A DNA stretch of 64,000 bases from Vibrio sp. AND4 (GTDB lineage Bacteria; Pseudomonadota; Gammaproteobacteria; Enterobacterales; Vibrionaceae), in NCBI RefSeq assembly GCF_000171815.1, contig NZ_ABGR01000002.1, positions 62,001 to 126,000 on the forward strand, given 5' to 3'. The notes below the pieces were generated by a model, which saw only the letters and a program-made list of their open reading frames with translations, searched no databases and was not told the origin of the DNA. Of this stretch, positions 53,285 to 62,411 are shown piece by piece. Each line of letters starts with the position of its first letter. Position 1 is the first letter of the stretch. The translations under genes were made by a program, and so were the position numbers.

Positions 53285-54829
53285 TTAAGAATCTTCTTCG
53301 AGCTCGTAGCTCGGCTTGAGAAAGTAATGATGGCGTTTGTTGTACTGATACATCAAGAATCCAATCAAAAGCAGTGGAGGGATGAGCATTGGATTTCGTG
53401 CGGCGAGCGTCATCAGGCTAAGAAAAACCGTCATCATCTCCCCAGCCATCAAGATTAGGTTTTTAGATAGTGGGTACTGCTCCGCACCTTTAAAACACGT
53501 AAATTCGGCATGCAGCTGAAGGCCTTTATAAATCTTCAACTCTAACTTGCCTTTTCGATATTGGCTGGCATCGACGCTCAATGTGTACCAATGCCCACCA
53601 GTGAAATAAACCGTTCTGTGGATATCTTGGTCGGATAGTCGGTATTCATCAACCTGTTCGTTATTTAAGCACAATGTCATTCGCCCCGAATATCCAAACT
53701 CCATGGTCAAAAGTTGATTATCTAAAACAAATTCCCAGTGGTGTTTACTAAAGATAAAGCTTGGTTTTGAAAAATAGCTAATCTTTATATCAGACGCAGA
53801 CTTTAGCTCTTGGGGAAGGTTACCTGTCTCATGAAGCGAGATAAAAAAGGTTGCGTTGAACCCTTTATCTAAAAGGTATTTTTCAAGAGACAGCTTGACT
53901 TCTTCAACGTAGGTTTCTGGGTTATGCAGTAAGATATTTTGCGTCGTTTGAACCAGCACGATTGGTGTCGTCTCTTCAAAAATGAGACTGATCTCAACCT
54001 CTCCATTTACCGCTCGCTTTTTCTCGAGTTTTTTAGAGTCGTTTTCAAACATGGGAAGCAGGTTTTCAGTGCAAACCCAGTCAAATATCAAAGGACCAGT
54101 GTCTAATATGTCGATAACACTGGAAGATGGCACAGGAAAACCGATAGAGAATGATGTATCGATGCACTCTTTTTCAATCCTCTCATCGTCGAGGTTATCC
54201 AGATACCACGCGCGCAAGTTGAAACGACTCGTGAAAAACTCACCGCTGGAAGGAACGTGTATGTCAAACGCTTCTAGTAGGCCTGTTTGATGCTGCTGTG
54301 CGTACTTAAGTGCAGGAATAAGACCACTGTTTTGATCAAACAAAGGACCCACATCTTGATCTAACTTCGTAACCGCCTCGAGTAGTGGGGTGATGTTTTC
54401 TTGATGAACGTAGACGCCAGATCGATAGTTAATGTCGCCTGAAGATCCGCAATGTGGAATGGTCGAAAAGTGAGACTGGAAACAATTAAGCAATGAAAAC
54501 AAATACTCTGATTGTTCCCCTCCGAACTCGTCTGCTAGCATTGCTAACGACTGCCCTCTATCGAAATAATAGGGAAACAGATACGCCAAAATACAGCATG
54601 ACGTAAAACCAAAATGATTGTCGAATGGGTCGTCTTCGGTCTGAGCCAAGAGGTGTTTATACAACGTATTGGTGATAAAACCTTGTTCTTGGACTGAGGG
54701 TGTCAGCTGTTTTACCCTATGTTCGACCAAACTAGGATTTGAATAAACGTCTTCAATAAAGCACTTTATATCGTCTTCTTTTACAGGTATGTAAGCAGTA
54801 TCTAGCCCCAAAACCGTTCTCCATATCAT
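53285..54829 (-). CDS. Hypothetical protein with C-terminal membrane helices
   Basis: A 514-aa protein I do not recognise. Most of it is soluble and mixed alpha/beta, with several Cys and aromatic-rich segments (FGFTSCCILAYLFPYYFDRG). The last 58 residues hold two hydrophobic helices (NLILMAGEMMTVFLSLMTLAA and LIPPLLLIGFLMYQY) followed by a short cytoplasmic tail, so it is probably tail-anchored in the inner membrane. No signal peptide. It lies between the secreted-protease region and a SIS-domain gene and has no obvious operon partner. It is 1.2 kb from the T6SS module but on the opposite strand. Confidence 0.65.
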   Translation of the reverse strand: MIWRTVLGLDTAYIPVKEDDIKCFIEDVYSNPSLVEHRVKQLTPSVQEQGFITNTLYKHLLAQTEDDPFDNHFGFTSCCILAYLFPYYFDRGQSLAMLADEFGGEQSEYLFSLLNCFQSHFSTIPHCGSSGDINYRSGVYVHQENITPLLEAVTKLDQDVGPLFDQNSGLIPALKYAQQHQTGLLEAFDIHVPSSGEFFTSRFNLRAWYLDNLDDERIEKECIDTSFSIGFPVPSSSVIDILDTGPLIFDWVCTENLLPMFENDSKKLEKKRAVNGEVEISLIFEETTPIVLVQTTQNILLHNPETYVEEVKLSLEKYLLDKGFNATFFISLHETGNLPQELKSASDIKISYFSKPSFIFSKHHWEFVLDNQLLTMEFGYSGRMTLCLNNEQVDEYRLSDQDIHRTVYFTGGHWYTLSVDASQYRKGKLELKIYKGLQLHAEFTCFKGAEQYPLSKNLILMAGEMMTVFLSLMTLAARNPMLIPPLLLIGFLMYQYNKRHHYFLKPSYELEEDS

Positions 54830-54976
54830 TCTTTTAGATGAGAACGGCGGATGTTATCAAAGTGCGATATATTTATAAATCAATCGTATGAGTTGATGTT
54901 TCATTGTTTTTTCTATCAATATTTATTCGTGAATAGCCGAGCTGTTGTTTTGGAGCCAAACCCATTCATCAACCAA

Positions 54977-55693
54977 TTACATGGATTTTAGTCGGGATCC
55001 AAAGTGCTTATACACATAGTCATTATCAAAGCCGTCGACGTTCTGGCTAGAGAAGATAAGCGGAGTAGCCCCTTGTTTTAATGCTTCCTTCTGCGATTCG
55101 ACAACAAGCGTATTCATGATCATCATACCTGCTATGCTGGAAAACGCGCCCGTGACTTTGCCATTCACACGGCATAGTCCATCACCAGAGGGCACTAAAT
55201 TGTCGATAACGACATCGGCAACATCCATCAATTTTAATCCAGAACTATGTCGGCTAGGGTATTTCGTTGATTGCTCTACTGAAGTAATCGCGATAACCGG
55301 ATGCCCTTTGGCTTTTGCGATTTGCGCAAATTCTATTGGAAGCGCATTTCGACCAGAATTGGAGATAACCATCACTACATCATCGGGGGAAATATTCTGA
55401 TCATTCCAAATGACTTCAGCCAACCCCGGCAACTTTTCCATTGCCGACCCTCTGAGTGCGCCATCATTGGTGAGCAGTACAGAATCTAAAATAGCATTAA
55501 TGTTGCCAAGGCCTCCTGCTCGAATAAACCCCTCCAATCCAATCATATGCGAATGACCAGTGCCCAAGACTTGTATCATCTTGTCTTTAATAATCGCTCG
55601 TGTGAACAACTCTGTTGCCTGTGATAATGCTTGTTGGTTAACGCCCACAAGAGAGGTAAGTCTTGGCATTAAGCGATTGAGATATTCGGACAT
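54977..55693 (-). CDS. SIS-domain phosphosugar-binding protein
   Basis: A 238-aa cytoplasmic protein with one SIS (sugar isomerase) domain. The nucleotide/sugar-binding block is VLGTGHSHMIGLEGFIRAGG near residues 42-60, followed by VVMVISNSGRNALPIEFA and DNLVPSGDGLCRV. This is the UPF0309-like group, related to the sugar-phosphate binding part of MurQ or KpsF. It probably binds or isomerises a phosphosugar; the substrate is unknown and there is no sugar operon next to it. The 316-base gap upstream (55694-56009) separates it from the divergent T6SS module and holds no gene. Confidence 0.82.
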   Translation of the reverse strand: MSEYLNRLMPRLTSLVGVNQQALSQATELFTRAIIKDKMIQVLGTGHSHMIGLEGFIRAGGLGNINAILDSVLLTNDGALRGSAMEKLPGLAEVIWNDQNISPDDVVMVISNSGRNALPIEFAQIAKAKGHPVIAITSVEQSTKYPSRHSSGLKLMDVADVVIDNLVPSGDGLCRVNGKVTGAFSSIAGMMIMNTLVVESQKEALKQGATPLIFSSQNVDGFDNDYVYKHFGSRLKSM

Positions 55694-56009
55694 GGTTGAT
55701 TCTCCTTTATTTTTTGCCGATGGATAAACTGTACCAGTTCTCCCTTTGCTTTATGCAACATTTTATCCAAAGTGGTCAGTTTTCTCCCAGCTGATTTTGG
55801 TATTAGGGCAAAAGTGTCGCTTTTTTACGTTTTGTGATGCTGCTGGTGTTTAGTGAAAATACCTAGTTAATGTTTTATATTTTTGTGATTTTCTGTTTTA
55901 TGACTACTCGGTTCTTGTCATTGAGTGCCTTAATAGCCATTTTGTTAACGCCTATATTATTGTTTTTGCTGTTAGAATCGGACGTTACCTATATGAAAGG
56001 GAAGTGGTA

Positions 56010-56465
56010 ATGATCCAGCAAGAAGAACAAAACCCAAAAGTCGAAATTAACGCTCGTATCGGATGGATTACTGAAGTTCACCCGGATTTGAACCGAGTAA
56101 AAATTAACTTTGAGAATAATCCTACCGGTCAGCCCGTATGGGGGTCGATTGGAAGGGCGTTCACCATGTCTGACATAGAGCTGGCCATTGACAATCGCCT
56201 AGATTGTCGTGTTGAGTTTTTTACTGGTGATTTGAACCTACCCATTCTTATCGATATTTACACTTCTCTGTTGAGTGAGGAGCTCCTTGTTCTTCGCGCT
56301 AAAAAAATGCGCATTGAGGGAGAAGAGAACATCACCATTTCTTCGGGGGAAGCGAAAGTCTTAATGACCGCCAAAAATGGCAGTATTAAATCGACAGCGA
56401 AGAACATCAGCACGAGCGCCGAGAAATCGCAAAAGATTCGAGCAACCACAATCAGCCTAAACTAA
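56010..56465 (+). CDS. DUF6484-like T6SS spike-associated protein
   Basis: A 151-aa protein. Residues ~15-85 resemble an OB-fold like the gp5 part of VgrG (ARIGWITEVHPDLNRVKINFENNPTG ... PILIDIYTSLL). Residues ~95-151 are a run of short beta segments (RIEGEENITISSGEAKVLMTAKNGSIKST ... KIRATTISLN) of the kind that forms the triple beta-helix of VgrG and gp5. This matches the DUF6484 family, which sits beside PAAR-like effectors. It could be a small spike or adaptor that carries the downstream effector. The ATG at 56010 has AGGGAA seven bases upstream. It is 18 bases before the effector gene and probably co-transcribed. Confidence 0.7.
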   Translation: MIQQEEQNPKVEINARIGWITEVHPDLNRVKINFENNPTGQPVWGSIGRAFTMSDIELAIDNRLDCRVEFFTGDLNLPILIDIYTSLLSEELLVLRAKKMRIEGEENITISSGEAKVLMTAKNGSIKSTAKNISTSAEKSQKIRATTISLN

Positions 56466-56483
56466 CCATAAGAGATCACGCAC

Positions 56484-59400
56484 ATGGCAGTAACGATAGC
56501 CGCTAACGGATTAAGTATTGTTCACAAAGGTTCGGGTGGGGAGGCCAACGCTTCTGTTCCTGATGTTTGTTTAACAAAAGTCGGCAAACCTGTCGTGCCT
56601 ATTCCTTATGGTAACAATGCAAAGTCCGCAGATTTGGCTGGTGGTTCAACTTCGGTGACGGCTGATGGTGGAAACAGTATTGCGCTCAAGGACAGTACCT
56701 TCGCTAAAAGTACCGGTGATGCCTCAGGCGATAAAAAAGGGGTGAGTTCAGGTACCATTGAGGCGGAGGCGAAGTTTGTTACCGCTTCAGCCAATGTCAT
56801 TATTGAAGGGAAAGGTGTCGCCCGCCAAACCGATCAAATGACAATGAATAAGGCCAACACCATGTGTTTTGGTGTACAAAACCCTTCAGTGAGTGTTGAT
56901 GAAGCCGAAGCAGAGACATCGGTATTAGGCGTCTCGGTGCGTTATCCAAATGGACAGCGCTTGACCAATGCTGCCTTTACCTTAGAGGACGAGCAAGGCG
57001 CAGTTCTCAGTTCTGCGGTTCTCGATAATGAAGGAAAAAGCGGGTCAGCAGAGCTCAAATCGGGTAAGGTCAAAGTTGTGCTAGAAGAAAGCCAAGATGA
57101 CTTTATCGTGACGCCAGTCCGCAGAGAGAATTCCCACTTTGAGGAATCGATGCCAGATGATGATTTTTTCGATTTGGCAACAAAAGGAATTCGCGGTTTT
57201 TGGCAGCCAACTCGAATCGATACCATTGGTACGCCGTGGGGCAGTATTGGGCAGTGTTTGAGCGAAGATAAATTTTTTCAGGACATAGTAGAAACGGAAA
57301 TCAAGCTGCATTTCACTCATATTCACCCTGAGAGTACCTATGACTTTAGTAAAACCTGTGACGTTATCCTTGGCAATCTAAACCAGCCACTGCCTCATAC
57401 GACAGAAGCACTATTGGCATACACTCTTCCCAATGTACTAGAAGAAGGCGAACTCCTCTCCGTGCTATTGAGGCTTGCCCCTCATGAAAATACTGACCGA
57501 ATGCTTGCTTACATGCGAGGACGCGGAAAAGGCAACCCACAAACCTATCTAAGTGGCTATGACTGGCAAACTGCGAAGAAATCAGTGAATGATGAGCTCG
57601 ATGCCTTACTGACGAAGATTAAAGATCGCGTTATCTTTTTGCGTGATGAAGCCAGCAAACTGCAATACGCTTATTTGTCGGAGGAGGTCTTCGATAAACA
57701 CATTGATACGCTCAACGCTTATATGAAAGGCTTACCGGAGCTTATCTCTGGTGTTTTCGTTAAAATCGAAACCAAAGCTTCTATGTTGATGGCAAACACA
57801 TCTAACGTGAAGGTCATCCAAGCGGCGGACAGCCTTCATACCACAGAAAACGGCACCATCACCGCAGTCGTCAATACCACCAAAACGGTCGATCTAGTTG
57901 AACCTTATCTTAACGAGGTCGCCGGTGTGATTGAAAATGTTCTGCCAATCTATCCCGTGCGTTATGGTTACGCGAACTTTTTTGATGAAATTTTGCCCGC
58001 GCAAACACCACCGACGTTACCTGAAATGGCCGCCGCATCCGGTTTAAACGAGACAGGTGGTTATCTTTTACGTTTGTTGCGTGAAGGGTGGATTTACATC
58101 AAAGAGGAAGAAGGGACCGCAGATAATCAACAAGTCCATATCTTCCGTTATGCTCAAACCGAGACCCCAACTGGCGTGATTGAAAAGTTTGAGAAATACT
58201 ATTTCACCAATCAAGATAACGCCCAAGACGGGCTAACGCTTGATACTTCATCTGGGGCAACCTTTTATCCCTTTGCTTTTGTGACCGCAAATACTCAAAA
58301 AATCTCCATCGCTTACTCTGAGCACGAATGGGCCGCTGAAATCATTGATAAAATGAACGATGATCAAGAGTGGCGTGCTAAGGCGATGCAGCTGGTTGAG
58401 CTAGGGTCATCACAAACAGATTTCAGCCAAGAGGCGACACAAGAAAACCTCAGCGCCTTGGTGGAAGATTATCGCAGTAGCGATGAGAAGTGGTTGGCAG
58501 ACAAAGACAGCGCGAAGCCAATGCCCCATGGGCTGGATCTTGTCACCACCACACTAAGTTATCACCTTGATGCTGAAGGCATTGTAGAAACCATGCAAAA
58601 AAGCCACAGCGAGCATAAAGACGGCATATTGGTGGCTTTGTTTGATCCGGTAGGCCGTCAGCGCGATATCTCCAAAGTTATCTCGAAAAATGTCGCTGAG
58701 CAACAAGCCTATGTCAATGTCAACCAATACCCTTTGACGATTGGACAGTACGCACAGTCATGTCTTGAAAGCGATATTCCAGAAGTTAAGAAAGCAGCAG
58801 AGGAAAACCTTGAATTAGGAGCCCTTGAGAAGTTTTTCACAGGTTATGAAGAAAAAACAATTACTCAAAGAAATCAACGTAAAAAACTACTTACTATAAT
58901 GGACTACTTTGTAGCGGGTAAAGGCGCTGAAGATGAGATTGGCTCGCTCACTTGCTATCTAAGACACTACTTTGATATTCGTCAGCAAGGCATTATCGAT
59001 CCTGCTGCTGAGATGGGTAAATTGCTGCTCCTTCTAGGGTCGCTTTTTGAAGGCGTAACCGCAAGTGAAGAAGGCATTGAAAACATGGATAGATGGGTTG
59101 GTGAAGCCTTTCATACAGAAGAGCTCACCCCATTAGATAAGGTGTGGGGAGTTTCTCTAAAGGCCATTCAGATCGTATTTCTTCAGCCCCAAGATCAAAT
59201 AAATTGGCATCATGCTGTTCCTCCATTATTAACTTCGATAGGTAATTACTTGGCTCGTATACAAGCTGAGTTCACTTATGGCACTAAGTTACTGGGAAAT
59301 TCTGGGTTAGAGTGCTTTTATAGAGCAACCTTACCATCATTATTTGATGCCTTATTAGGGGTTCGGTTTACGGGGAATCGACTCAACATGGCGCTCGATG

Positions 59401-60872
59401 ACATCGAAAACTTAATCGATAAACAAACAGGTCAAAAAAGCTCAATCAAATCAAACGTGCACTTTGGCGAAAAGCTTCTCAATTGGACTGAAATGAAAGC
59501 AAACCAATCAGAGCAACGTATTTTTGAATTACTGGAAGCAGAGCCAACAGCATCAGCGCCTGAATGGCTCAAAAAGCTGGCCGATAGGCTCCCTACCAAA
59601 ACACTTCTCCATTTCGCACAAGAAAGTGCAGGTTTAGGGCTGACCTATTGGTCGTATCAAGCAAATGTGAATACCATCAATGATCTTTTGGCTCAAACAC
59701 AATTCGATACACTCGACCCCGTCAATGATGACAAAGAATATGCGTATCGTACGGTGAAAATGTTGTCCACGCTCGCGGCGATCACCGCAGACAGTATTAC
59801 TCTCAGTCAGTACAGTGCTAAGGGAGTAAATATTGCAGCACGTGAAGCTGAGAGGGCGCTTCTTGCTCTTCAAAAGCAGTTACCGAATATGAGTAAGCAG
59901 TTAGCTGAAAAGCTCGGAGTGCGCAGTTTACAAGCTTACAGTCAGCGTTTAGATACGCGTCTATCGGCAGCGCCGATAAAAGGACTTGTTGCCGGTGCAA
60001 ACGTGGCAATGTCATTTGTTTACTTCTGGGATGTTTTTACTAGTTATAGGTCAGGCAATAAACAAGCTTCTCTGGGCTATCTGACCGGTGGCGTTTCCAG
60101 TCTATTGGTTGCATTTTCGGCCGTCGGGGGGCCTGTTGGAGCCGTATTGCTCTTCGTTGGTCTTACAGGGCTTTTATTTAGCGCATATCAGATTGGCCGA
60201 TATGGCAAAAATAGTTTTGAAAACTTGCTCTACAGCTCTTTCTGGGGAACAAGTGAGTATTACCCGTTTTGGAATGATTTTAAAAAGCAAGAAGACATTG
60301 ATACTGTTCAAGAGAGGCTGGATGTTATCACCGCTGTGACATCCAATGACAACAAGGCTGTGACATCTGATAACATTAAGTACTTTGATGCGGCATTGAA
60401 CATCGAGTCTCAGGAGTTTTTAAACTATTTTTACGCACCCAAACTCACTATCGTGGACAGCAGTATTCGTCCTTATGGCTCAGAGCCGTATCGATACAAT
60501 CTCAGTTACGTATTCGTCTTGCCGGATTTTAAAATGAACGTATCTCAACTGCATGGCTCGATTTATCGTGAACTGGATGATACCAAATACGCGGCCTACT
60601 CAGTACCTGAGCCCGATAAGGCCATGACCGAAACCTTCAGGAGTGCGTTGGCGGCGGCATTTGAAGATAGGACGTTATGTATCGCCAAAGAAGACGGTCT
60701 GCATGTCACGGTTAATGTCGAGTTTTCGCATCCGGCTCGTCTGATCTGGTGTTACGAACCGACACCAAACACTGTGGTGCCAAAACGCTATTTAACTAAC
60801 AGCGGCTACATAAGCACGAGTCAAATAGGCATGCTTGATGAAAAACCAAACACTACACCTTGGGGAAAATAA
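56484..60872 (+). CDS. PAAR-like (DUF4150) T6SS effector with VasX-type membrane-pore region
   Basis: A 1462-aa type VI secretion effector. Residues 1-~130 are a PAAR-like DUF4150 domain (MAVTIAANGLSIVHKGSGG ... NTMCFGVQNP) that should cap the VgrG spike. Around residue 490 is the VasX/BTH_I2691 signature (YPVRYGYANFFDEI and LLREGWIYIKEE). A long helical region follows, with a hydrophobic block of two to three membrane segments at ~1166-1235 (SLLVAFSAVGGPVGAVLLFVG), then a C-terminal domain of ~225 residues. VasX-type proteins insert into target inner membranes and dissipate the membrane potential. It sits between a DUF6484 gene and a coupled putative immunity gene; no Hcp, VgrG or sheath genes are nearby, so the T6SS machine must be elsewhere. 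Confidence 0.85.
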   Translation: MAVTIAANGLSIVHKGSGGEANASVPDVCLTKVGKPVVPIPYGNNAKSADLAGGSTSVTADGGNSIALKDSTFAKSTGDASGDKKGVSSGTIEAEAKFVTASANVIIEGKGVARQTDQMTMNKANTMCFGVQNPSVSVDEAEAETSVLGVSVRYPNGQRLTNAAFTLEDEQGAVLSSAVLDNEGKSGSAELKSGKVKVVLEESQDDFIVTPVRRENSHFEESMPDDDFFDLATKGIRGFWQPTRIDTIGTPWGSIGQCLSEDKFFQDIVETEIKLHFTHIHPESTYDFSKTCDVILGNLNQPLPHTTEALLAYTLPNVLEEGELLSVLLRLAPHENTDRMLAYMRGRGKGNPQTYLSGYDWQTAKKSVNDELDALLTKIKDRVIFLRDEASKLQYAYLSEEVFDKHIDTLNAYMKGLPELISGVFVKIETKASMLMANTSNVKVIQAADSLHTTENGTITAVVNTTKTVDLVEPYLNEVAGVIENVLPIYPVRYGYANFFDEILPAQTPPTLPEMAAASGLNETGGYLLRLLREGWIYIKEEEGTADNQQVHIFRYAQTETPTGVIEKFEKYYFTNQDNAQDGLTLDTSSGATFYPFAFVTANTQKISIAYSEHEWAAEIIDKMNDDQEWRAKAMQLVELGSSQTDFSQEATQENLSALVEDYRSSDEKWLADKDSAKPMPHGLDLVTTTLSYHLDAEGIVETMQKSHSEHKDGILVALFDPVGRQRDISKVISKNVAEQQAYVNVNQYPLTIGQYAQSCLESDIPEVKKAAEENLELGALEKFFTGYEEKTITQRNQRKKLLTIMDYFVAGKGAEDEIGSLTCYLRHYFDIRQQGIIDPAAEMGKLLLLLGSLFEGVTASEEGIENMDRWVGEAFHTEELTPLDKVWGVSLKAIQIVFLQPQDQINWHHAVPPLLTSIGNYLARIQAEFTYGTKLLGNSGLECFYRATLPSLFDALLGVRFTGNRLNMALDDIENLIDKQTGQKSSIKSNVHFGEKLLNWTEMKANQSEQRIFELLEAEPTASAPEWLKKLADRLPTKTLLHFAQESAGLGLTYWSYQANVNTINDLLAQTQFDTLDPVNDDKEYAYRTVKMLSTLAAITADSITLSQYSAKGVNIAAREAERALLALQKQLPNMSKQLAEKLGVRSLQAYSQRLDTRLSAAPIKGLVAGANVAMSFVYFWDVFTSYRSGNKQASLGYLTGGVSSLLVAFSAVGGPVGAVLLFVGLTGLLFSAYQIGRYGKNSFENLLYSSFWGTSEYYPFWNDFKKQEDIDTVQERLDVITAVTSNDNKAVTSDNIKYFDAALNIESQEFLNYFYAPKLTIVDSSIRPYGSEPYRYNLSYVFVLPDFKMNVSQLHGSIYRELDDTKYAAYSVPEPDKAMTETFRSALAAAFEDRTLCIAKEDGLHVTVNVEFSHPARLIWCYEPTPNTVVPKRYLTNSGYISTSQIGMLDEKPNTTPWGK

Positions 60873-61882
60873 TGAACCGCGGCTCTAGAGGAATATTCAC
60901 AACAAAAGCGCAACCTTTTTCAAAGTGGTGGGCGCAATTTCGAGCAGAAGTGATCGTTGTTCCGATGAAAGACCCACTCGAACCTTGTATGAGGGTCAAT
61001 GATAACCTGTTGACGTTAAGGACTGGCTACCATACTCGCCGCAATACCATTATCGTCCCATGGATGCTGATGCTAACCGTATTGACTCTGTATTTTATCT
61101 ACGATTCTCGCTACCAATATGATTTTGAAGCTCACAAGGCTCAGGCTGCGCGTATGATTGACTTTCATCAAGAAAGGAGAACAGATTACGATAAGTGGGC
61201 TCAGAGAGCTGAAAAAGAAGGAAATAAAGAAAAAGCGATTAAGTTTAAACACTGGATTATAGAGGAAGAACAACAAATTCAAGCCTACAGTGTCTATTTT
61301 GAGCAAGACGGTGATGTGTCATTGTTTACACACATGAGAGCGCTTAAACAACTTGGAGAACTAGATCATTTCCTTTTCGGTATCGGCCTTTTTTCTTTCA
61401 TGGGCGCTTTATCTTTAGGTTTGTGGTTGCTTTTCTTGTTGAAACCTCAAGACGCGGAAGTTTACTTTGATAGAAACCGGCAGATTGTCTATTCGTGGCG
61501 GCATGGAAGGGTTGGCGCAGCGTCATTTAACAAAATGGGGATATTAGAAAATCACCTTGGCTTAAATATCGTGTTGCAGTTTGAGAACAAAAAACAAACG
61601 GGCTATAGACCGATGGGGATCGTGGGCATTGATATCGGAAAGCTTTCTTTTCACCGAGAGAGTGATATGACTTACCCATTAGCTCAAATCTTAGCATTTA
61701 TGGAGCATGGCAAAGAGGCGGTGATTACAGGTGAGTCATTTACAAGGGAGCCAGCAAAATACTTCTTACGCAAAGATAAAAAGCCGGATAACTTTGAACA
61801 ACGTGTTGAAGCAGCCCTCGCAGCCCAAGATGACCTCGTTTCTCACTACCAAACAAATCGGGTAAAAGGTCATGCAATTTAG
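60872..61882 (+). CDS. Putative immunity protein to the VasX-like effector
   Basis: A 336-aa inner-membrane protein. The N-terminal part (GIFTTKAQPFSKWWAQFRAEVIVVPMKD) is cytoplasmic, followed by TM1 (NTIIVPWMLMLTVLTLYFIY), a periplasmic charged region of about 100 residues with a coiled-coil-like stretch, TM2 (FLFGIGLFSFMGALSLGLWLLFLL), and a cytoplasmic C-terminal domain. Its ATG shares the A of the effector stop (TAATG), so it is translated with it, as expected for effector-immunity pairs. The V. cholerae VasX immunity protein TsiV2 is also a membrane protein. Immunity is inferred from position and topology only. Confidence 0.75.
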   Translation: MNRGSRGIFTTKAQPFSKWWAQFRAEVIVVPMKDPLEPCMRVNDNLLTLRTGYHTRRNTIIVPWMLMLTVLTLYFIYDSRYQYDFEAHKAQAARMIDFHQERRTDYDKWAQRAEKEGNKEKAIKFKHWIIEEEQQIQAYSVYFEQDGDVSLFTHMRALKQLGELDHFLFGIGLFSFMGALSLGLWLLFLLKPQDAEVYFDRNRQIVYSWRHGRVGAASFNKMGILENHLGLNIVLQFENKKQTGYRPMGIVGIDIGKLSFHRESDMTYPLAQILAFMEHGKEAVITGESFTREPAKYFLRKDKKPDNFEQRVEAALAAQDDLVSHYQTNRVKGHAI

Positions 61883-61903
61883 GGTTAATACTAGAGTTAT
61901 AAG

Positions 61904-62316
61904 ATGAAACGTCGATTTTGGTTTTTTAATACCAAAGTCCAGCCTTTTTCCAAGTGGTGGCAGGAATTTCGCTCCGAGGTTGCCGTTATTCCAATGGAAG
62001 ATAAGGTGTTGAAGGTAAGGACGGGTTACCATAATCGGCGCAACTATTATATTGTTCCATGGATGCTGATGCTCTCTATTCTGGCAACTTACGTTACTGT
62101 TGAATCGTGGCCAGATTTCCCTATCTAGTCGAAGATGCTCATGAAACCATAGCACTTATGCAAGAATATCGAAGAACAGGGGATAGGCCATTTTATGATA
62201 TTGATAAGATGGAAGCTTACCATCGAGCAATGCTCAATGAAGATGGTAGGGCAACCTTTTTCCCTTACAGGGGAGTCATTGAAATAACGTTATTCCCTCT
62301 GTCAACGCCAGCTTAA
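61904..62316 (+). pseudogene. Decayed second copy of the immunity gene
   Basis: The first part encodes KVQPFSKWWQEFRSEVAVIPMED ... RTGYHNRRNYYIVPWMLMLS, clearly a paralogue of the putative immunity protein just upstream (AQPFSKWWAQFRAEVIVVPMKD ... RTGYHTRRNTIIVPWMLMLT). The frame then stops at 62126-62128, while the neighbouring frame continues (PYLVEDAHETIALMQEYRR) from about 62107 to 62316: a one-base frameshift near 62108-62125. Even if joined, the product would be about 137 residues and lacks the second membrane helix and C-terminal domain of the 336-aa copy. It is therefore both shifted and truncated. Confidence 0.8.
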
Positions 62317-62365
62317 AATTGACCCACAAAATTTGCGCAGCCAAAAGTTCAGAGTTTATCAGCCA

Positions 62366-62393
62366 AACAAAAAGGGGCAACGAAGGCCCCTTG
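62366..62393 (-). terminator. Terminator of the ABC-2 permease operon
   Basis: AAGGGGC (62372-62378) and GCCCCTT (62386-62392) form a stem; on the minus strand it is followed by a TTTTTG tract. It lies 18 bases after the permease stop. Confidence 0.75.
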
Positions 62394-62411
62394 TGTCTTT
62401 GGATAACGCGG

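Noticed and set aside
62107..62316. The second frame of the decayed immunity copy as an independent gene.
   Set aside because: Its start is a GTG inside the previous frame, and together the two frames look like one frameshifted paralogue.
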